From assembly GCF_036084755.1 (NCBI RefSeq), contig NZ_CP107968.1:4984501-5048500 (forward strand): a stretch of 64,000 bases of DNA. Reading direction: 5' to 3'. Shown in pieces: positions 7,624 to 15,594 of the stretch (position 1 is the first letter of the stretch; each line of letters begins with the position of its first letter). Origin of the DNA: Streptomyces sp. NBC_00370 (GTDB lineage Bacteria; Actinomycetota; Actinomycetes; Streptomycetales; Streptomycetaceae). The notes below the pieces were generated by a model, which saw only the letters and a list, made by a program, of their open reading frames with translations, did no database searches and had not been told where the DNA came from. Both the position numbers and the translations under genes were made by a program.

Positions 7624-8374
7624 GGACCAGCGGGCCGGACTCCGTCACCGCGACCGTGTGTTCGGAGTGAGCGGTGCGTGAGCCGTCGGCCGAGCGGATC
7701 GTCCAGCCGTCCGGGTCGAAGACGATCTTGTTGGTGCCGGCGGCGAACCAGGGCTCGATCGCGATCGTCAGGCCCGGGCGCAGCTTCCAGCCTCGGCCGG
7801 GGCGGCCGTCGTTGGGGATGTGCAGGTCTTCGTGCATCGTGCGGCCGATCCCGTGGCCGCCGAACTCCAGGTTGACCGGGTAGCCGTACTCGGCGGCGAC
7901 GCCACCGATGGCCGCCGAGATGTCGCCGAGCCTGTTGTCCGGCACGGCGACCTTGATCGCGGCCTCCAGGGCGACCTCGGTGGCCTCGATCAGCCGCAGG
8001 TCCTCCTCGGCCGGGGTGCCGACGACGACGGAGTGGGCCGAGTCGGCGGCCCAGCCGTCGACGGTCACCGCCATGTCCATCGTCAGCAGGTCGCCGTCGC
8101 GCAGCTTGTAGCTGTGCGGCAGGCCGTGCAGCACGGCGTCGTTCACCGAGAGGCATACGACGTTGCGGAACGGGCCCCTGCCGAAGGAGGGCGCGTAGTC
8201 CCAGTAGCACGACTCCGCGCCGCGCTCCTTGATCCGGCGGCGCGCGTGGTGCTCCAGGTCCATCAGGTTGACTCCGACCGCCGCCAGGTCGCCCAGCTCG
8301 GCCAGCACCTCGCCGACGAACTGGCCGGTGACGTGCATACGCTCGATGTCCTGCGGAGTTTTGTGCACGATCAC
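7544..8374 (-). CDS. map: Type I methionine aminopeptidase
   Basis: This 276-residue enzyme removes the initiator Met from nascent proteins. All five dimetal ligands are present, D100, D111, H174, E207 and E238, each offset by 3 from the E. coli enzyme, with H83 and H181 in the active site. The GTG start at 8374 follows GAGG at suitable spacing; a longer version to GTG 8458 would include the palindrome at 8405-8418 and is rejected. The last 20 residues are a Lys/Arg/Ser-rich tail beyond the usual end, overlapping arsI on the other strand. Streptomyces usually carry more than one map gene; this one sits opposite a small XRE regulator. Confidence 0.93.
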   Translation of the reverse strand: MIVHKTPQDIERMHVTGQFVGEVLAELGDLAAVGVNLMDLEHHARRRIKERGAESCYWDYAPSFGRGPFRNVVCLSVNDAVLHGLPHSYKLRDGDLLTMDMAVTVDGWAADSAHSVVVGTPAEEDLRLIEATEVALEAAIKVAVPDNRLGDISAAIGGVAAEYGYPVNLEFGGHGIGRTMHEDLHIPNDGRPGRGWKLRPGLTIAIEPWFAAGTNKIVFDPDGWTIRSADGSRTAHSEHTVAVTESGPLVLTRRPQKNEQSSKGREPRKKSSTPGH

Positions 8375-8404
8375 TGCGATCCTCGATTCCCGGGGCGGCC
8401 GACA

Positions 8405-8418
8405 GGTATATTTATACC
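8405..8418. promoter_or_regulatory. Palindromic operator between map and an XRE regulator
   Basis: GGTATATTTATACC has 6-bp inverted arms, GGTATA and TATACC, around a TT centre. It is the only A/T-rich stretch in this intergenic region and lies about 31 bases upstream of the map start, where it would overlap the map promoter. The divergently encoded XRE protein is the obvious candidate ligand (inference). Confidence 0.55.
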
Positions 8419-8475
8419 AGAGGGGCGGAGGGTGCGATGGTTGCCGCCGTACACCCACGCCTCTAGCATGTGGGC

Positions 8476-8742
8476 ATGGTTCGCCATCCGCTCGCCCCCG
8501 AACAGATCGAGGCGGGCCGACGCCTCGGGGCCGCGCTGCGGACCGCCCGAGCCGGACGCAGCCCCGCCGAAGTGGCCCTGGCTGCGGAGATCTCGCCCGA
8601 GACGCTGCGCAAGATCGAGACCGGCCGGCTGCCCACGCCCGCGTTCGGCACCGTCGTCCGGCTCAGCGAGGTACTTGGCGTACCGCTGTCCGACCTCGCC
8701 GCGATCTGGCGCACCGACCCGGCGCTGAGCCAGGCCTCCTAG
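8476..8742 (+). CDS. Small XRE-family DNA-binding regulator
   Basis: This 88-residue protein consists almost only of a lambda-repressor-like helix-turn-helix: LGAALRTARAGRSPAEVALAAEISPETLRKIETGRLPTPAF, then VVRLSEVLGVPLSDLAAIW. The start ATG 8476 follows a TAGCAT hexamer (8464-8469) after 6 bases and has no ribosome site, a pattern typical of leaderless Streptomyces transcripts. An in-frame GTG at 8470 is the alternative. It is divergent from map, with a palindrome between them, so it may autoregulate and control map. The signal it senses is not visible. Confidence 0.85.
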   Translation: MVRHPLAPEQIEAGRRLGAALRTARAGRSPAEVALAAEISPETLRKIETGRLPTPAFGTVVRLSEVLGVPLSDLAAIWRTDPALSQAS

Positions 8743-8830
8743 GCGCTCCGGCCGTCTTAGCCCTCCTAGCCGCTCTGGCGGGGGCGCGGACCCGGTTGCC
8801 CCTGCGGGGCGGCCGCCGCACGCTGGAATC

Positions 8831-9868
8831 ATGACCACTGCCGGTTCCGTCCCGGAGACACCGCACAGCTGGGCCGTCGAGCGGCCGGGCCCCATGGACA
8901 CCGGCCCGCTGGTACGGGTCCGGCGGCGACCGGCCGCGCCGGGCCCGGGGGAGTTGTCGCTACGCGTCGAGGCGTGCGGCGTCTGCCGTACGGATCTGCA
9001 TCTGGCCGAGGGGGATCTCGCGCCCCGGCACCCCTCGACCGTCCCCGGCCACGAGATCGTCGGGCGTGTGATCGCCGTGGGTGAAGGGGTGACGACATTC
9101 GGTGTCGGCGACCGCGCCGGGGGTGCCTGGCTGCGGGGCACCTGCGGGACGTGCCGCTACTGCCGGGCGGGGCAGGAGAACCTCTGCCCCCGGTCCGTCT
9201 ACACGGGCTGGGACGAGGACGGCGGCTTCGCCGACCTGGCGCTGGTTCCGGCCGCCTTCGCCTACCCGCTGCCGCAGGACCAGGACGCCGCCTCGCTCGC
9301 GCCGCTGCTGTGCGCCGGGATCATCGGCTACCGCGCGCTGCGCCGCAGCGCACTGCCCGAGGGTGGGCGGCTCGGCATCTACGGCTTCGGCGCCTCGGCG
9401 CATCTGGCGGCGCAGGTGGCCCTGGCCGAGGGCGCCACCGTCCATGTGCTGACCAGGTCGGCGCGGGCACGTGAACTGGCGCTCAGCCTCGGCGCCGCGT
9501 CGGCGGGCGACGCGTACGACCGGCCGCCCGAACTGCTGGACTCGGCCGTCCTGTTCGCCCCCGTCGGCGACCTGGTCCCGGTGGCCCTGGAGGCACTGGA
9601 CCGCTCCGGCACGCTCGCGGTCGCCGGCATCCACCTCTCCGACATCCCCTCGCTGAACTATCAGCGCCATCTCTTCCAGGAGCGCGACCTGCGCAGCGTC
9701 ACCTCCAACACCCGCCAGGACGGCCGGGAGTTCCTGGCCCTCGCCGGTCGCATCGGGATTCAGGTCACCGTCACCCCGTACCCGATGAGCCGCGCGGACC
9801 AGGCGCTGACCGACCTGGCGGCCGACCGCGTCAACGGCGCGGCCGTACTCGTACCGGACACGACCTAG
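8831..9868 (+). CDS. Zinc-dependent alcohol dehydrogenase, MDR family
   Basis: This 345-residue enzyme has the catalytic zinc motif CGVCRTDLH (C52), GHE (H74-E75) and four structural-zinc Cys (C105, C108, C111 and C119, in CGTCRYCRAGQENLC). The cofactor domain carries a compact GFGASAHLA nucleotide-binding motif instead of the usual GxGxxG. It belongs to the AdhA-like or mycothiol-era alcohol dehydrogenases that oxidise alcohols or reduce aldehydes with NAD(P)H; the substrate is not determinable. It is a single gene 88 bases downstream of the XRE gene and convergent with a DUF2255 gene. Confidence 0.88.
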   Translation: MTTAGSVPETPHSWAVERPGPMDTGPLVRVRRRPAAPGPGELSLRVEACGVCRTDLHLAEGDLAPRHPSTVPGHEIVGRVIAVGEGVTTFGVGDRAGGAWLRGTCGTCRYCRAGQENLCPRSVYTGWDEDGGFADLALVPAAFAYPLPQDQDAASLAPLLCAGIIGYRALRRSALPEGGRLGIYGFGASAHLAAQVALAEGATVHVLTRSARARELALSLGAASAGDAYDRPPELLDSAVLFAPVGDLVPVALEALDRSGTLAVAGIHLSDIPSLNYQRHLFQERDLRSVTSNTRQDGREFLALAGRIGIQVTVTPYPMSRADQALTDLAADRVNGAAVLVPDTT

Positions 9869-9876
9869 GGTTCCGC

Positions 9877-10254
9877 CTACGCGCGGTCGAGCCGCAGGGT
9901 GGACGCCGCAGCCGTGGCCGTCACCATCGAACCGTCGTCACCACCGCCGTACTTGGCGCGGTACGCGGCGTCGACCTCGCCCGTGACCTCGGCCGACGCG
10001 TCGCCGATGTCCTCGACGGTGACGTCGGCCTCCAGACCCGGCACGCGGACACGGGCCCGGCGCGACCGCAGAGCGGCACCGAACCAGCCGGTGTCCCGCC
10101 GGTACCAGGTCCGCACGTACGTCTGCCCACCCGCGCAGACGACCCAGATCGGCACCCACTGCCGCAGCGTGTCGTCGGAGCGTCTGACCGCGATCTCCAG
10201 CTCCCCGGCCTCGCTCAGGAGTCGCAGATCGTCCGAAGACCATGGGTCAGTCAT
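9877..10254 (-). CDS. DUF2255 family protein
   Basis: This 125-residue soluble protein has the features of DUF2255: the LEIAVRRSDDTLRQWVPIWVVCAGGQTYVRTWYRRDTGWF core followed by a basic RSRRARVRV strand. The fold is flavin-reductase-like (split barrel) in related families, so a role in binding a flavin or small molecule is possible but unproven. It ends 8 bases from the stop of the convergent dehydrogenase gene. The start ATG 10254 has GAGGGCCTCG upstream. Confidence 0.8.
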   Translation of the reverse strand: MTDPWSSDDLRLLSEAGELEIAVRRSDDTLRQWVPIWVVCAGGQTYVRTWYRRDTGWFGAALRSRRARVRVPGLEADVTVEDIGDASAEVTGEVDAAYRAKYGGGDDGSMVTATAAASTLRLDRA

Positions 10255-10535
10255 GATCGAGGCCCTCCTCGGCAGTCGGCTTCCACCACGTCGTCAGCAA
10301 GCCTGTCACAGCTGTCACCACACAAACCTGGGATCGTCCGGTGGACGTCATCGACATGCCGGGCCCGACATCACGGTGCCGGCCAACGGCTGGGACAACT
10401 TGGTCCGCCGGCTCGGCGGCGACCACCTGGTACGCGCGCCCCGACGCGCCCTGGCCGCCGACCTCGTCGCCGCCGGCACGACGTCCCAACTGACCCACCT
10501 GGCCCACCCCCGCAGAACGGTCCGCCGCGCAACAG
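10255..10535 (+). other. Region with a possible frameshifted N-terminal coding remnant
   Basis: No gene is called here. A plus-strand frame through about 10350-10510 reads like coding sequence (PDITVPANGWDNLVRRLGG, then RALAADLVAAGTTSQLTHL). The frame of the next gene upstream of its GTG also looks coding (AERSAAQQVWHDALAAPAW) but meets a TGA shortly before. A one-base shift near 10500 would join them into one longer protein. This may be a decayed N-terminus or a sequencing error. Confidence 0.35.
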
Positions 10536-12098
10536 GTGTGGCACGACGCCCTCGCCGCGCCCGCATGGGACGGCCGCCGCGCCTCCGCCCGAGCCGACGA
10601 CAACACCTGGAACCGGGCCTGCGGCTGGGCCCTGGCACTGGCCCTGGTTTTCCTGACCCACTCGGCGGACAACCCCCTGATGGCCAAGATCGGCCGCCGC
10701 ACCCTGAACGCGGTGCTGAAAGAGGAACAGCCCCGTCCGAGCACCGCTCCCGCCGCGCGGGCAGCCCTCCCCCTCCGAGCCGGGCTGTTTGTCGTCGTCA
10801 CCGCAGTCCTCTGGCTTCTGGCGCTGGCCGCAGATCCGGCCGCGGCGGTGATCGAGTTGCTGGTGGCGCTCGGCGCGGGCCTGACCGTGGCTCACTTCGG
10901 CCGCCCGTGGTGGTACCAGGACCGGCAGCTGAAGGCCGCAAATCGTGAACTCTACGTCGCACAGACAGGTGATCCCGCCGCTGCCGGCGACGGGTTCACC
11001 AAGCGCGTCCGTCATTCGTTCGATCATTACTTCGCCATCCGCACGCCTTACGGGTTCGCCTCGCACGAATGGCTCGGTCACACCTTCCACGTCCGCAATG
11101 GCCTCGCCACCGAGATCGCGTATCTGTACCGCGAGAGCCGAATCAGCGTGGACCGGGTCAACTGGCTGATCCGCCATCTCGCCGAGGACGCCCGCGACCG
11201 GTTCAACAAAGGCACTCTGTTCGATCAACGCCACCAGAACAAGACGCCGGTGGTCACGAAGGTCCTGTGTGTGGTCGCCGTCATCATTCTCGGCATCTCG
11301 ACCCTTGCCCTGCTCGCGACAGTGGCCGCAGGCGCGGACGCGTCGCGGGTGCTGCTGGCCATCCTGGCGGTGGTCGGTGCGGTCTGGTCGGGACGCGAGG
11401 CCGCGTCCCTGTGGCTGGAGGCCTGGGGTGAGGAGCGTCGAACGGCCGAGGAAACACATCTGTACCAAGAGCGGCTGTACGGGCGGCAAGTCGCGTACCA
11501 GAACTGGAAGTCGTTCCTGGACGCCACGCGACCCAGTGAGCTGGAGATGGAGACCTGGCTCACCTGCGACAAGACGCTGTTCGTCGACGAAGCACTCCGC
11601 CACTACCAGCTCACCTGGCGCGACCTGATCACCCACACCATCCTGCTGACGCCCGCGCGCCCCTACAAGCGAGGGCGGGTAAAGGGCGGTCCTTGGCGGT
11701 ACTCGCGCTACAGCATCCGTCTTTTCCTGGTCACACAGGACGGCGTGCGTGAAATCAGCACAGAATTCGATTTCACCGACGCGAAGCGTGGGGACGAGCA
11801 GCGAAGCAACTACCGGTTCGACGCGCTGTCCTCCGTACAGGTCACGGAACGCACCCGTACCGGCTACGACCTGGAGCTCGTCCTCACCAACGGGCCGGCC
11901 AGGAACATTCGCGTCAAAGACGCCGACACCCATCAACTGGCGCCGGACGAAAACGCCCAGGACATCGCCGAGATCAACCTCAACGCGGCTGGCTTCATCC
12001 ACACCTTCCGCCTCCTGGAAGGAATCGCGGCGGACGGAAAGGGCTGGATCGAGCGAAACAACCCCAACAATCTTCCGTCCTTCCGAGCAGCCGACTGA
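10536..12098 (+). CDS. Multi-pass membrane protein of unknown function
   Basis: This 520-residue protein has hydrophobic segments near residues 31-42, 83-98, 102-118, 240-265 and 270-285. Between the second and third pairs lies a conserved-looking soluble block rich in His, Arg and Trp (HYFAIRTPYGFASHEWLGH, DRVNWLIRHLAEDARDRF). After the last helix come a charged helix (WGEERRTAEETHLYQERLYG) and a beta-rich cytoplasmic domain to the end. No known family is recognised. The GTG start at 10536 lacks a ribosome site, and coding-like sequence upstream suggests the true N-terminus may be longer or broken. A second membrane-protein gene follows on the same strand, so the pair may work together. Confidence 0.6.
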   Translation: MWHDALAAPAWDGRRASARADDNTWNRACGWALALALVFLTHSADNPLMAKIGRRTLNAVLKEEQPRPSTAPAARAALPLRAGLFVVVTAVLWLLALAADPAAAVIELLVALGAGLTVAHFGRPWWYQDRQLKAANRELYVAQTGDPAAAGDGFTKRVRHSFDHYFAIRTPYGFASHEWLGHTFHVRNGLATEIAYLYRESRISVDRVNWLIRHLAEDARDRFNKGTLFDQRHQNKTPVVTKVLCVVAVIILGISTLALLATVAAGADASRVLLAILAVVGAVWSGREAASLWLEAWGEERRTAEETHLYQERLYGRQVAYQNWKSFLDATRPSELEMETWLTCDKTLFVDEALRHYQLTWRDLITHTILLTPARPYKRGRVKGGPWRYSRYSIRLFLVTQDGVREISTEFDFTDAKRGDEQRSNYRFDALSSVQVTERTRTGYDLELVLTNGPARNIRVKDADTHQLAPDENAQDIAEINLNAAGFIHTFRLLEGIAADGKGWIERNNPNNLPSFRAAD

Positions 12099-12114
12099 CT
12101 CGTCCGGGCCTTCA

Positions 12115-12153
12115 GGGCGGGCAGGGGCCGGAGCGCCGGAGCCCTGCCCGCCC
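12115..12153 (+). terminator. GC-rich hairpin between two membrane-protein genes
   Basis: GGGCGGGCAGGG (12115-12126) pairs perfectly with CCCTGCCCGCCC (12142-12153), with a 15-base loop. It lies 17 bases after the first stop codon and 34 bases before the next start. No T-run follows, so it could be a terminator, attenuator or mRNA 3' stabiliser. Confidence 0.5.
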
Positions 12154-12186
12154 ACGCATCAGCGCAGCCGGAACCCGAGCTGAGGA

Positions 12187-12726
12187 ATGGCCGTGGCCGA
12201 CACCCAAGACGTCACCGAGAGCAGACTGCTGCTGGCCGAGTACGACCGCATCAAGGAGGAGCAGAAGACCCGCATAGGATTCCGCGACAACCTGCTCTAC
12301 TTCACACTCGCCGCGTCCACCGCGGTCGTGGCGATCGCCGTCCAGAGCGGCAAGTCTCAACTGTTGCTCGCCGTCCCCGTGATCTGCATGATCCTGGGCT
12401 GGACCTACCTGGTCAACGACGAGAAGATCTCGGCGGTCGGCTGCTACATCCGCGACCAGTTGGGACCGCGCCTGGCCGAACTCAGCGATGCCCCCGGCGC
12501 GGTGTTCGGCTGGGAGACGTACCACCGCACCGACGCGACCCACACCACGCGCAAGCGACTCCAGACCGCTGTGGATCTGCTCACGCATGTGGCCTTGCCG
12601 ATGATCTGCGTCACCGCCTTCTGGCGCTCTCCGGCCGTCGAGCCATTACTCGTGATCGTCTCCCTCGCACAGACAGCTGCCCTGGCCGTACTGGGCTGGC
12701 AGTTCCTGCGCTACGCGGAGCGGTAG
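12187..12726 (+). CDS. Small integral membrane protein of unknown function
   Basis: This 179-residue protein begins with an amphipathic helix (ESRLLLAEYDRIKEEQKTRIGFRD), then two transmembrane helices (about 37-54 and 58-77), a soluble loop with the motif YLVNDEKISAVGCYIRDQLGPRL, and two more helices near the C-terminus (about 137-175). Similar four-helix proteins are, from memory, frequent in Streptomyces without assigned function. One Leu (codon at 12646-12648) is TTA, so its translation may be bldA-dependent. It follows the 520-residue membrane protein after an 88-base gap containing a hairpin. Partnership with that protein is inference. Confidence 0.7.
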   Translation: MAVADTQDVTESRLLLAEYDRIKEEQKTRIGFRDNLLYFTLAASTAVVAIAVQSGKSQLLLAVPVICMILGWTYLVNDEKISAVGCYIRDQLGPRLAELSDAPGAVFGWETYHRTDATHTTRKRLQTAVDLLTHVALPMICVTAFWRSPAVEPLLVIVSLAQTAALAVLGWQFLRYAER

Positions 12727-12771
12727 GGCCGCGCAACGTACCCGTGCTCCGGAGCCGTCGACCCTCGGCGC

Positions 12772-13314
12772 TCAGAGAAGCGCCCTGGCGACCCGTTGCC
12801 TCAGCCGCTCGTCGGCGAGGCTCTCCACCGTGCGCCACGCCGCGTCGGTGACCTCCTCGGTTTGCAGTTCGCCGATGTCGGCGCTGGTACGGAAGAGGAA
12901 GCGGAAGTCGAAGTGCTGGTGGGCGGGTTCGGCCTTGGCGGGGTTGGCGTCGATGAGGTGGATGTCGACGTGGAGCGGGATCTCGCTGTGTGGAGTGACG
13001 ACGTGGGGCGGGACGCCCGTCTCCTCGGCGAGTTCACGGCCGGCGGCTTGCAGGAGCGTGTCGTCGGAGGGCTCGATGTGGCCGCCGGGCAGCAGCCATT
13101 TGCCGGTGGCGTTGTGGAGGATGTGCAGGACACGGCCGTCGCGGCCGACGAGGATGGCGCCCGCGGTGACGTGGCCGGGCAGGGATTTGCGGCTGGTGAG
13201 GTCGTCGCCGTCGTCGAGGAGGCACTGGACGATGCCGATCTCGCGCTTGTCCTCGGGGTACTGATCGAGGTACGCGGTGATAGTGGTGCGGATGTGGTTG
13301 GCCGTGATGGGCAT
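12772..13314 (-). CDS. NUDIX hydrolase
   Basis: This 180-residue protein carries a NUDIX box, GGHIEPSDDTLLQAAGRELAEETGV, in the one-residue-longer variant common in actinobacteria, with the catalytic REUxEE core intact. It would hydrolyse a nucleoside diphosphate linked to another moiety; the substrate is unknown. The ATG at 13314 is preferred because AGGTGATC precedes it. The GTG at 13323 overlaps the preceding gene's stop codon and is an alternative. It is the second gene after the adenosylhomocysteinase-like gene and probably translationally coupled to it. Confidence 0.88.
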   Translation of the reverse strand: MPITANHIRTTITAYLDQYPEDKREIGIVQCLLDDGDDLTSRKSLPGHVTAGAILVGRDGRVLHILHNATGKWLLPGGHIEPSDDTLLQAAGRELAEETGVPPHVVTPHSEIPLHVDIHLIDANPAKAEPAHQHFDFRFLFRTSADIGELQTEEVTDAAWRTVESLADERLRQRVARALL

Positions 13315-13319
13315 GGTGA

Positions 13320-14441
13320 TCACCTGTTGAAGTAGGAGAGCCAGGTCGCCGCGATGGCCTCGCGGTCAGGTGCGGGGACCTCGTGGATGCCAGGGGCGAG
13401 ATCTCCGCGGGTAAGCATCCTGATTGCGGCGAGGATCTCGGCCTGGATCAGGAAGATGAATGGCCCAACGCTCGCGCCGTGGATGAAGTTGACGGCATTG
13501 CCGCCGTTCGCCAGATAGAAGTAATGGCCGGTGGTCTGGTAGCGGGTGACATGGTCGCCGACGACAGTGCGTGTGTAGACGTCCGACAGACCGGCGAGGT
13601 CGAGTTCGTCCTCGCTGGAGGTGACGGTGGCGACGTAGGCGCCGTTGCGCAGGTGGGAGAAGTCCTCGCGGCGCAGGGAGACCGCACCGGTCGCACAGAG
13701 CACCAGGCCGGCGCCGGTGAGCGCGGTCTCGCGATCGCGCGCGACGGTGAAGCCCTGAGACAGGGCCTGGGTGCGGCGTACGGGGTCGATGTCGAAGACA
13801 GTGACCTGGACGCCCTTGGCGTGCAGGAGCCGGGCTATGGAGGAGCCGAGCTTGCCGAAGCCGATCACGAGGGCGGGGCGGCCGTGGAGGATGTCGCCAC
13901 GCCCGCGCATGACGGCCTCTGTGGAAAACACGACGGACTGGCCGACGAGGTAGTCCTCGGGATCCTTGAGCGGGGAGCGGGCCACCGAGATGACAGGGCA
14001 AGGCAGTTTGTCGAGGGATTCGTAGCGGCGGTGGCCGTTCTCGGTGTCCTCGACGACGCCGACCAGGCGACCGGTGAAGCGACTGTGGATGTCGGTGAGG
14101 GTGGGCGCGAAATAGCCGCCGACATCGAGGAGGGACACGGGTTCCCCGGCGGCCCGGGATTCGAAGTAGTCCAGCGCGGTGTCCGGGTCGGTGAACAGTT
14201 CGCGGGTCAGGGTATCGACGGCGACGGTCCGCTCGGTCTCGCGCTGGGCAGCCGGGTGGACGGACTTCGGCTTGGGCAGCACCGCCGTGAGCCGCGTCAT
14301 CGCGGCAACGGCGCGGACGAATGCGGGGCGCTCGGCCAGTAGGTGGGTGATCAGGAACGACGAGGTCTGCTCGGCGGGGGCGAATTGGACGGCGATCCGG
14401 GCGAAGTATGCGTCCAGCTTGGCGCGTTCGAAGGTTTCCAC
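13320..14441 (-). CDS. Adenosylhomocysteinase-like NAD-binding protein
   Basis: This 373-residue protein resembles the cofactor-binding part of S-adenosylhomocysteine hydrolase: SLLDVGGYFA (103-111), EDTENGHRRYE (131-141), and a Rossmann motif GFGKLGSSIA (194-203) with acidic D217 in VFDIDP. It is shorter than genuine SAHH (about 430-480 residues), and I do not see the full active-site set, so it is probably a paralogue acting on a different nucleoside-like substrate or serving as an NAD-dependent oxidoreductase. It overlaps or abuts the NUDIX gene and heads this half of the divergent cluster. Confidence 0.75.
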   Translation of the reverse strand: METFERAKLDAYFARIAVQFAPAEQTSSFLITHLLAERPAFVRAVAAMTRLTAVLPKPKSVHPAAQRETERTVAVDTLTRELFTDPDTALDYFESRAAGEPVSLLDVGGYFAPTLTDIHSRFTGRLVGVVEDTENGHRRYESLDKLPCPVISVARSPLKDPEDYLVGQSVVFSTEAVMRGRGDILHGRPALVIGFGKLGSSIARLLHAKGVQVTVFDIDPVRRTQALSQGFTVARDRETALTGAGLVLCATGAVSLRREDFSHLRNGAYVATVTSSEDELDLAGLSDVYTRTVVGDHVTRYQTTGHYFYLANGGNAVNFIHGASVGPFIFLIQAEILAAIRMLTRGDLAPGIHEVPAPDREAIAATWLSYFNR

Positions 14442-14604
14442 GGCAGTTGCCTCTCATCCGTAGCGCCCGGGTAGGCGGAGGTGGGACTGGGGGTAAGCAG
14501 GATTCGGACGAGGCCACGGCCGTTCGGACCGGCATCTGGCCAGCCCCGGGCGGCGAGCGAGGCCAGTCACCGAAGCTTGGGGTCGGGCGGAGTGCGGATG
14601 GCGC

Positions 14605-15018
14605 TCACGTGGTCGTCCCTCCTGCGGTCTTGAAGCAGGACCAAACGATCTTTCCGAGCGGAGCGCGGTCCTGCACTCCCCAGCCGTCGGCAAGCGCGGC
14701 CAACAAGACCAGACCGCGTCCGGACACGTCGGTGTCGGCGGCCTGGCGGCTCTCGGGGCGCAGGCGGCGGCTGTCGTGCACCTCAAGGCGTACGACGTCG
14801 GTCCCGGCGTCGAGGCGGACCAGGAATCCGTGGTCGGAGACAGTGCCGTGGACCAATGCGTTCGTCGCCAGCTCGGAGACGCACAGGCGGATGTCGTCGA
14901 TCCGTCCTGCAAGGTCCCATCCGGACAGGGTCTCGCAAGCGAATTCCCTTGCCTGTCGCACAGATTCGGGGTGGGCCGCGAAGAAGCGCTGCACAGTTTC
15001 CGTCAACGCTGCCCTCAT
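14605..15018 (-). CDS. Anti-sigma factor-like ATP-binding protein (HATPase_c_2)
   Basis: This 137-residue protein has the N-box helix ELATNALVHG and the glycine motif GRGLVLL of GHKL ATPases of the RsbW/SpoIIAB type, without phospho-acceptor domains. Streptomyces have dozens of such proteins, acting as anti-sigma kinases or partners of small regulators. The start ATG 15018 overlaps the stop of the resolvase-like gene (ATGA), so the two genes are coupled. It reads toward the adenosylhomocysteinase-like gene after a 163-base gap in which I see nothing. Confidence 0.85.
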   Translation of the reverse strand: MRAALTETVQRFFAAHPESVRQAREFACETLSGWDLAGRIDDIRLCVSELATNALVHGTVSDHGFLVRLDAGTDVVRLEVHDSRRLRPESRQAADTDVSGRGLVLLAALADGWGVQDRAPLGKIVWSCFKTAGGTTT

Positions 15019-15443
15019 GACTCGGCGTCCAGGAGGCGGGTGGTTCCCGTGCTGTGGTGGCGGGCCGTCGTGCTGGGGGCAGTCGGCGAACACGCGGGGC
15101 GGGACCGGCGGACCAGAAGCAGCCGGGACCCGGCCGCCTCAATCCGCCGACCGCGTTCAGCGGCTGTCGCTTTCGGGCCGAGGTGGGACGCGGCCGGGGC
15201 GAGTACGCCGTAGACATCCGGCAGGGCCAACACGTCCAGCAGACCGGTGAAGGCCACCGAATCGGGGCCAGTGCTCGCCTCGCGATCGGTGAAGACGCCG
15301 GACAGCTCCAGCTCGTGGCTGCGGCAGTACTCGGCGAGTGAGGCGACGAGCGCCTCGTGGCGCGCTCCGGAGACCCGCACCAGCCGCAGGAAGCCGTAGA
15401 CGACAGGTCCACTGACCAGGCGATGTTCCGTAAGGGGTGTCAT
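15015..15443 (-). CDS. Resolvase N-terminal-like protein, probably non-catalytic
   Basis: This 142-residue protein begins with YGFLRLVRVSG, then EALVASLAEYCRSHELELSGVFTDR and DVYGVLAPAASHLG, which follows the beta-alpha order of serine-recombinase N-domains (YGYxRVSS ... Y ... l..ift D). The usual catalytic Arg motif and any DNA-binding C-terminus are missing, so it is more likely a regulatory derivative than a recombinase. The ATG at 15443 is chosen, with a TTG 15 bases upstream as alternative. It is the promoter-proximal gene of the minus-strand half, coupled to the ATP-binding protein. Confidence 0.55.
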   Translation of the reverse strand: MTPLTEHRLVSGPVVYGFLRLVRVSGARHEALVASLAEYCRSHELELSGVFTDREASTGPDSVAFTGLLDVLALPDVYGVLAPAASHLGPKATAAERGRRIEAAGSRLLLVRRSRPACSPTAPSTTARHHSTGTTRLLDAES

Positions 15444-15522
15444 GTGGGGACCGCCCAAAGGGTCGACAAGTGGTGACGAACCTCAGCATGGATGTCGCCG
15501 GACTTCTGACCAATCACCCGCC

Positions 15523-15544
15523 GTTCTACTTCCGTTCCACTTTT
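15523..15544. promoter_or_regulatory. Tandem 11-bp direct repeat in a divergent promoter region
   Basis: GTTCTACTTCC (15523-15533) is directly followed by GTTCCACTTTT (15534-15544), 8 of 11 bases identical. It lies in the 151-base region between the resolvase-like gene and the XRE/TPR regulator and is more A/T-rich than its surroundings. One-turn spacing (11 bp) fits binding by a regulator such as the adjacent XRE protein (inference). Confidence 0.45.
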
Positions 15545-15594
15545 GTCCCGCCGGCCGCGTACCTCTGCTTCGATGACGTCGGAAGGGAGTGAGC

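Noticed and set aside
15015..15443. Functional serine recombinase and mobile element
   Set aside because: No catalytic Arg set, no DNA-binding domain, no inverted ends or attachment site nearby.
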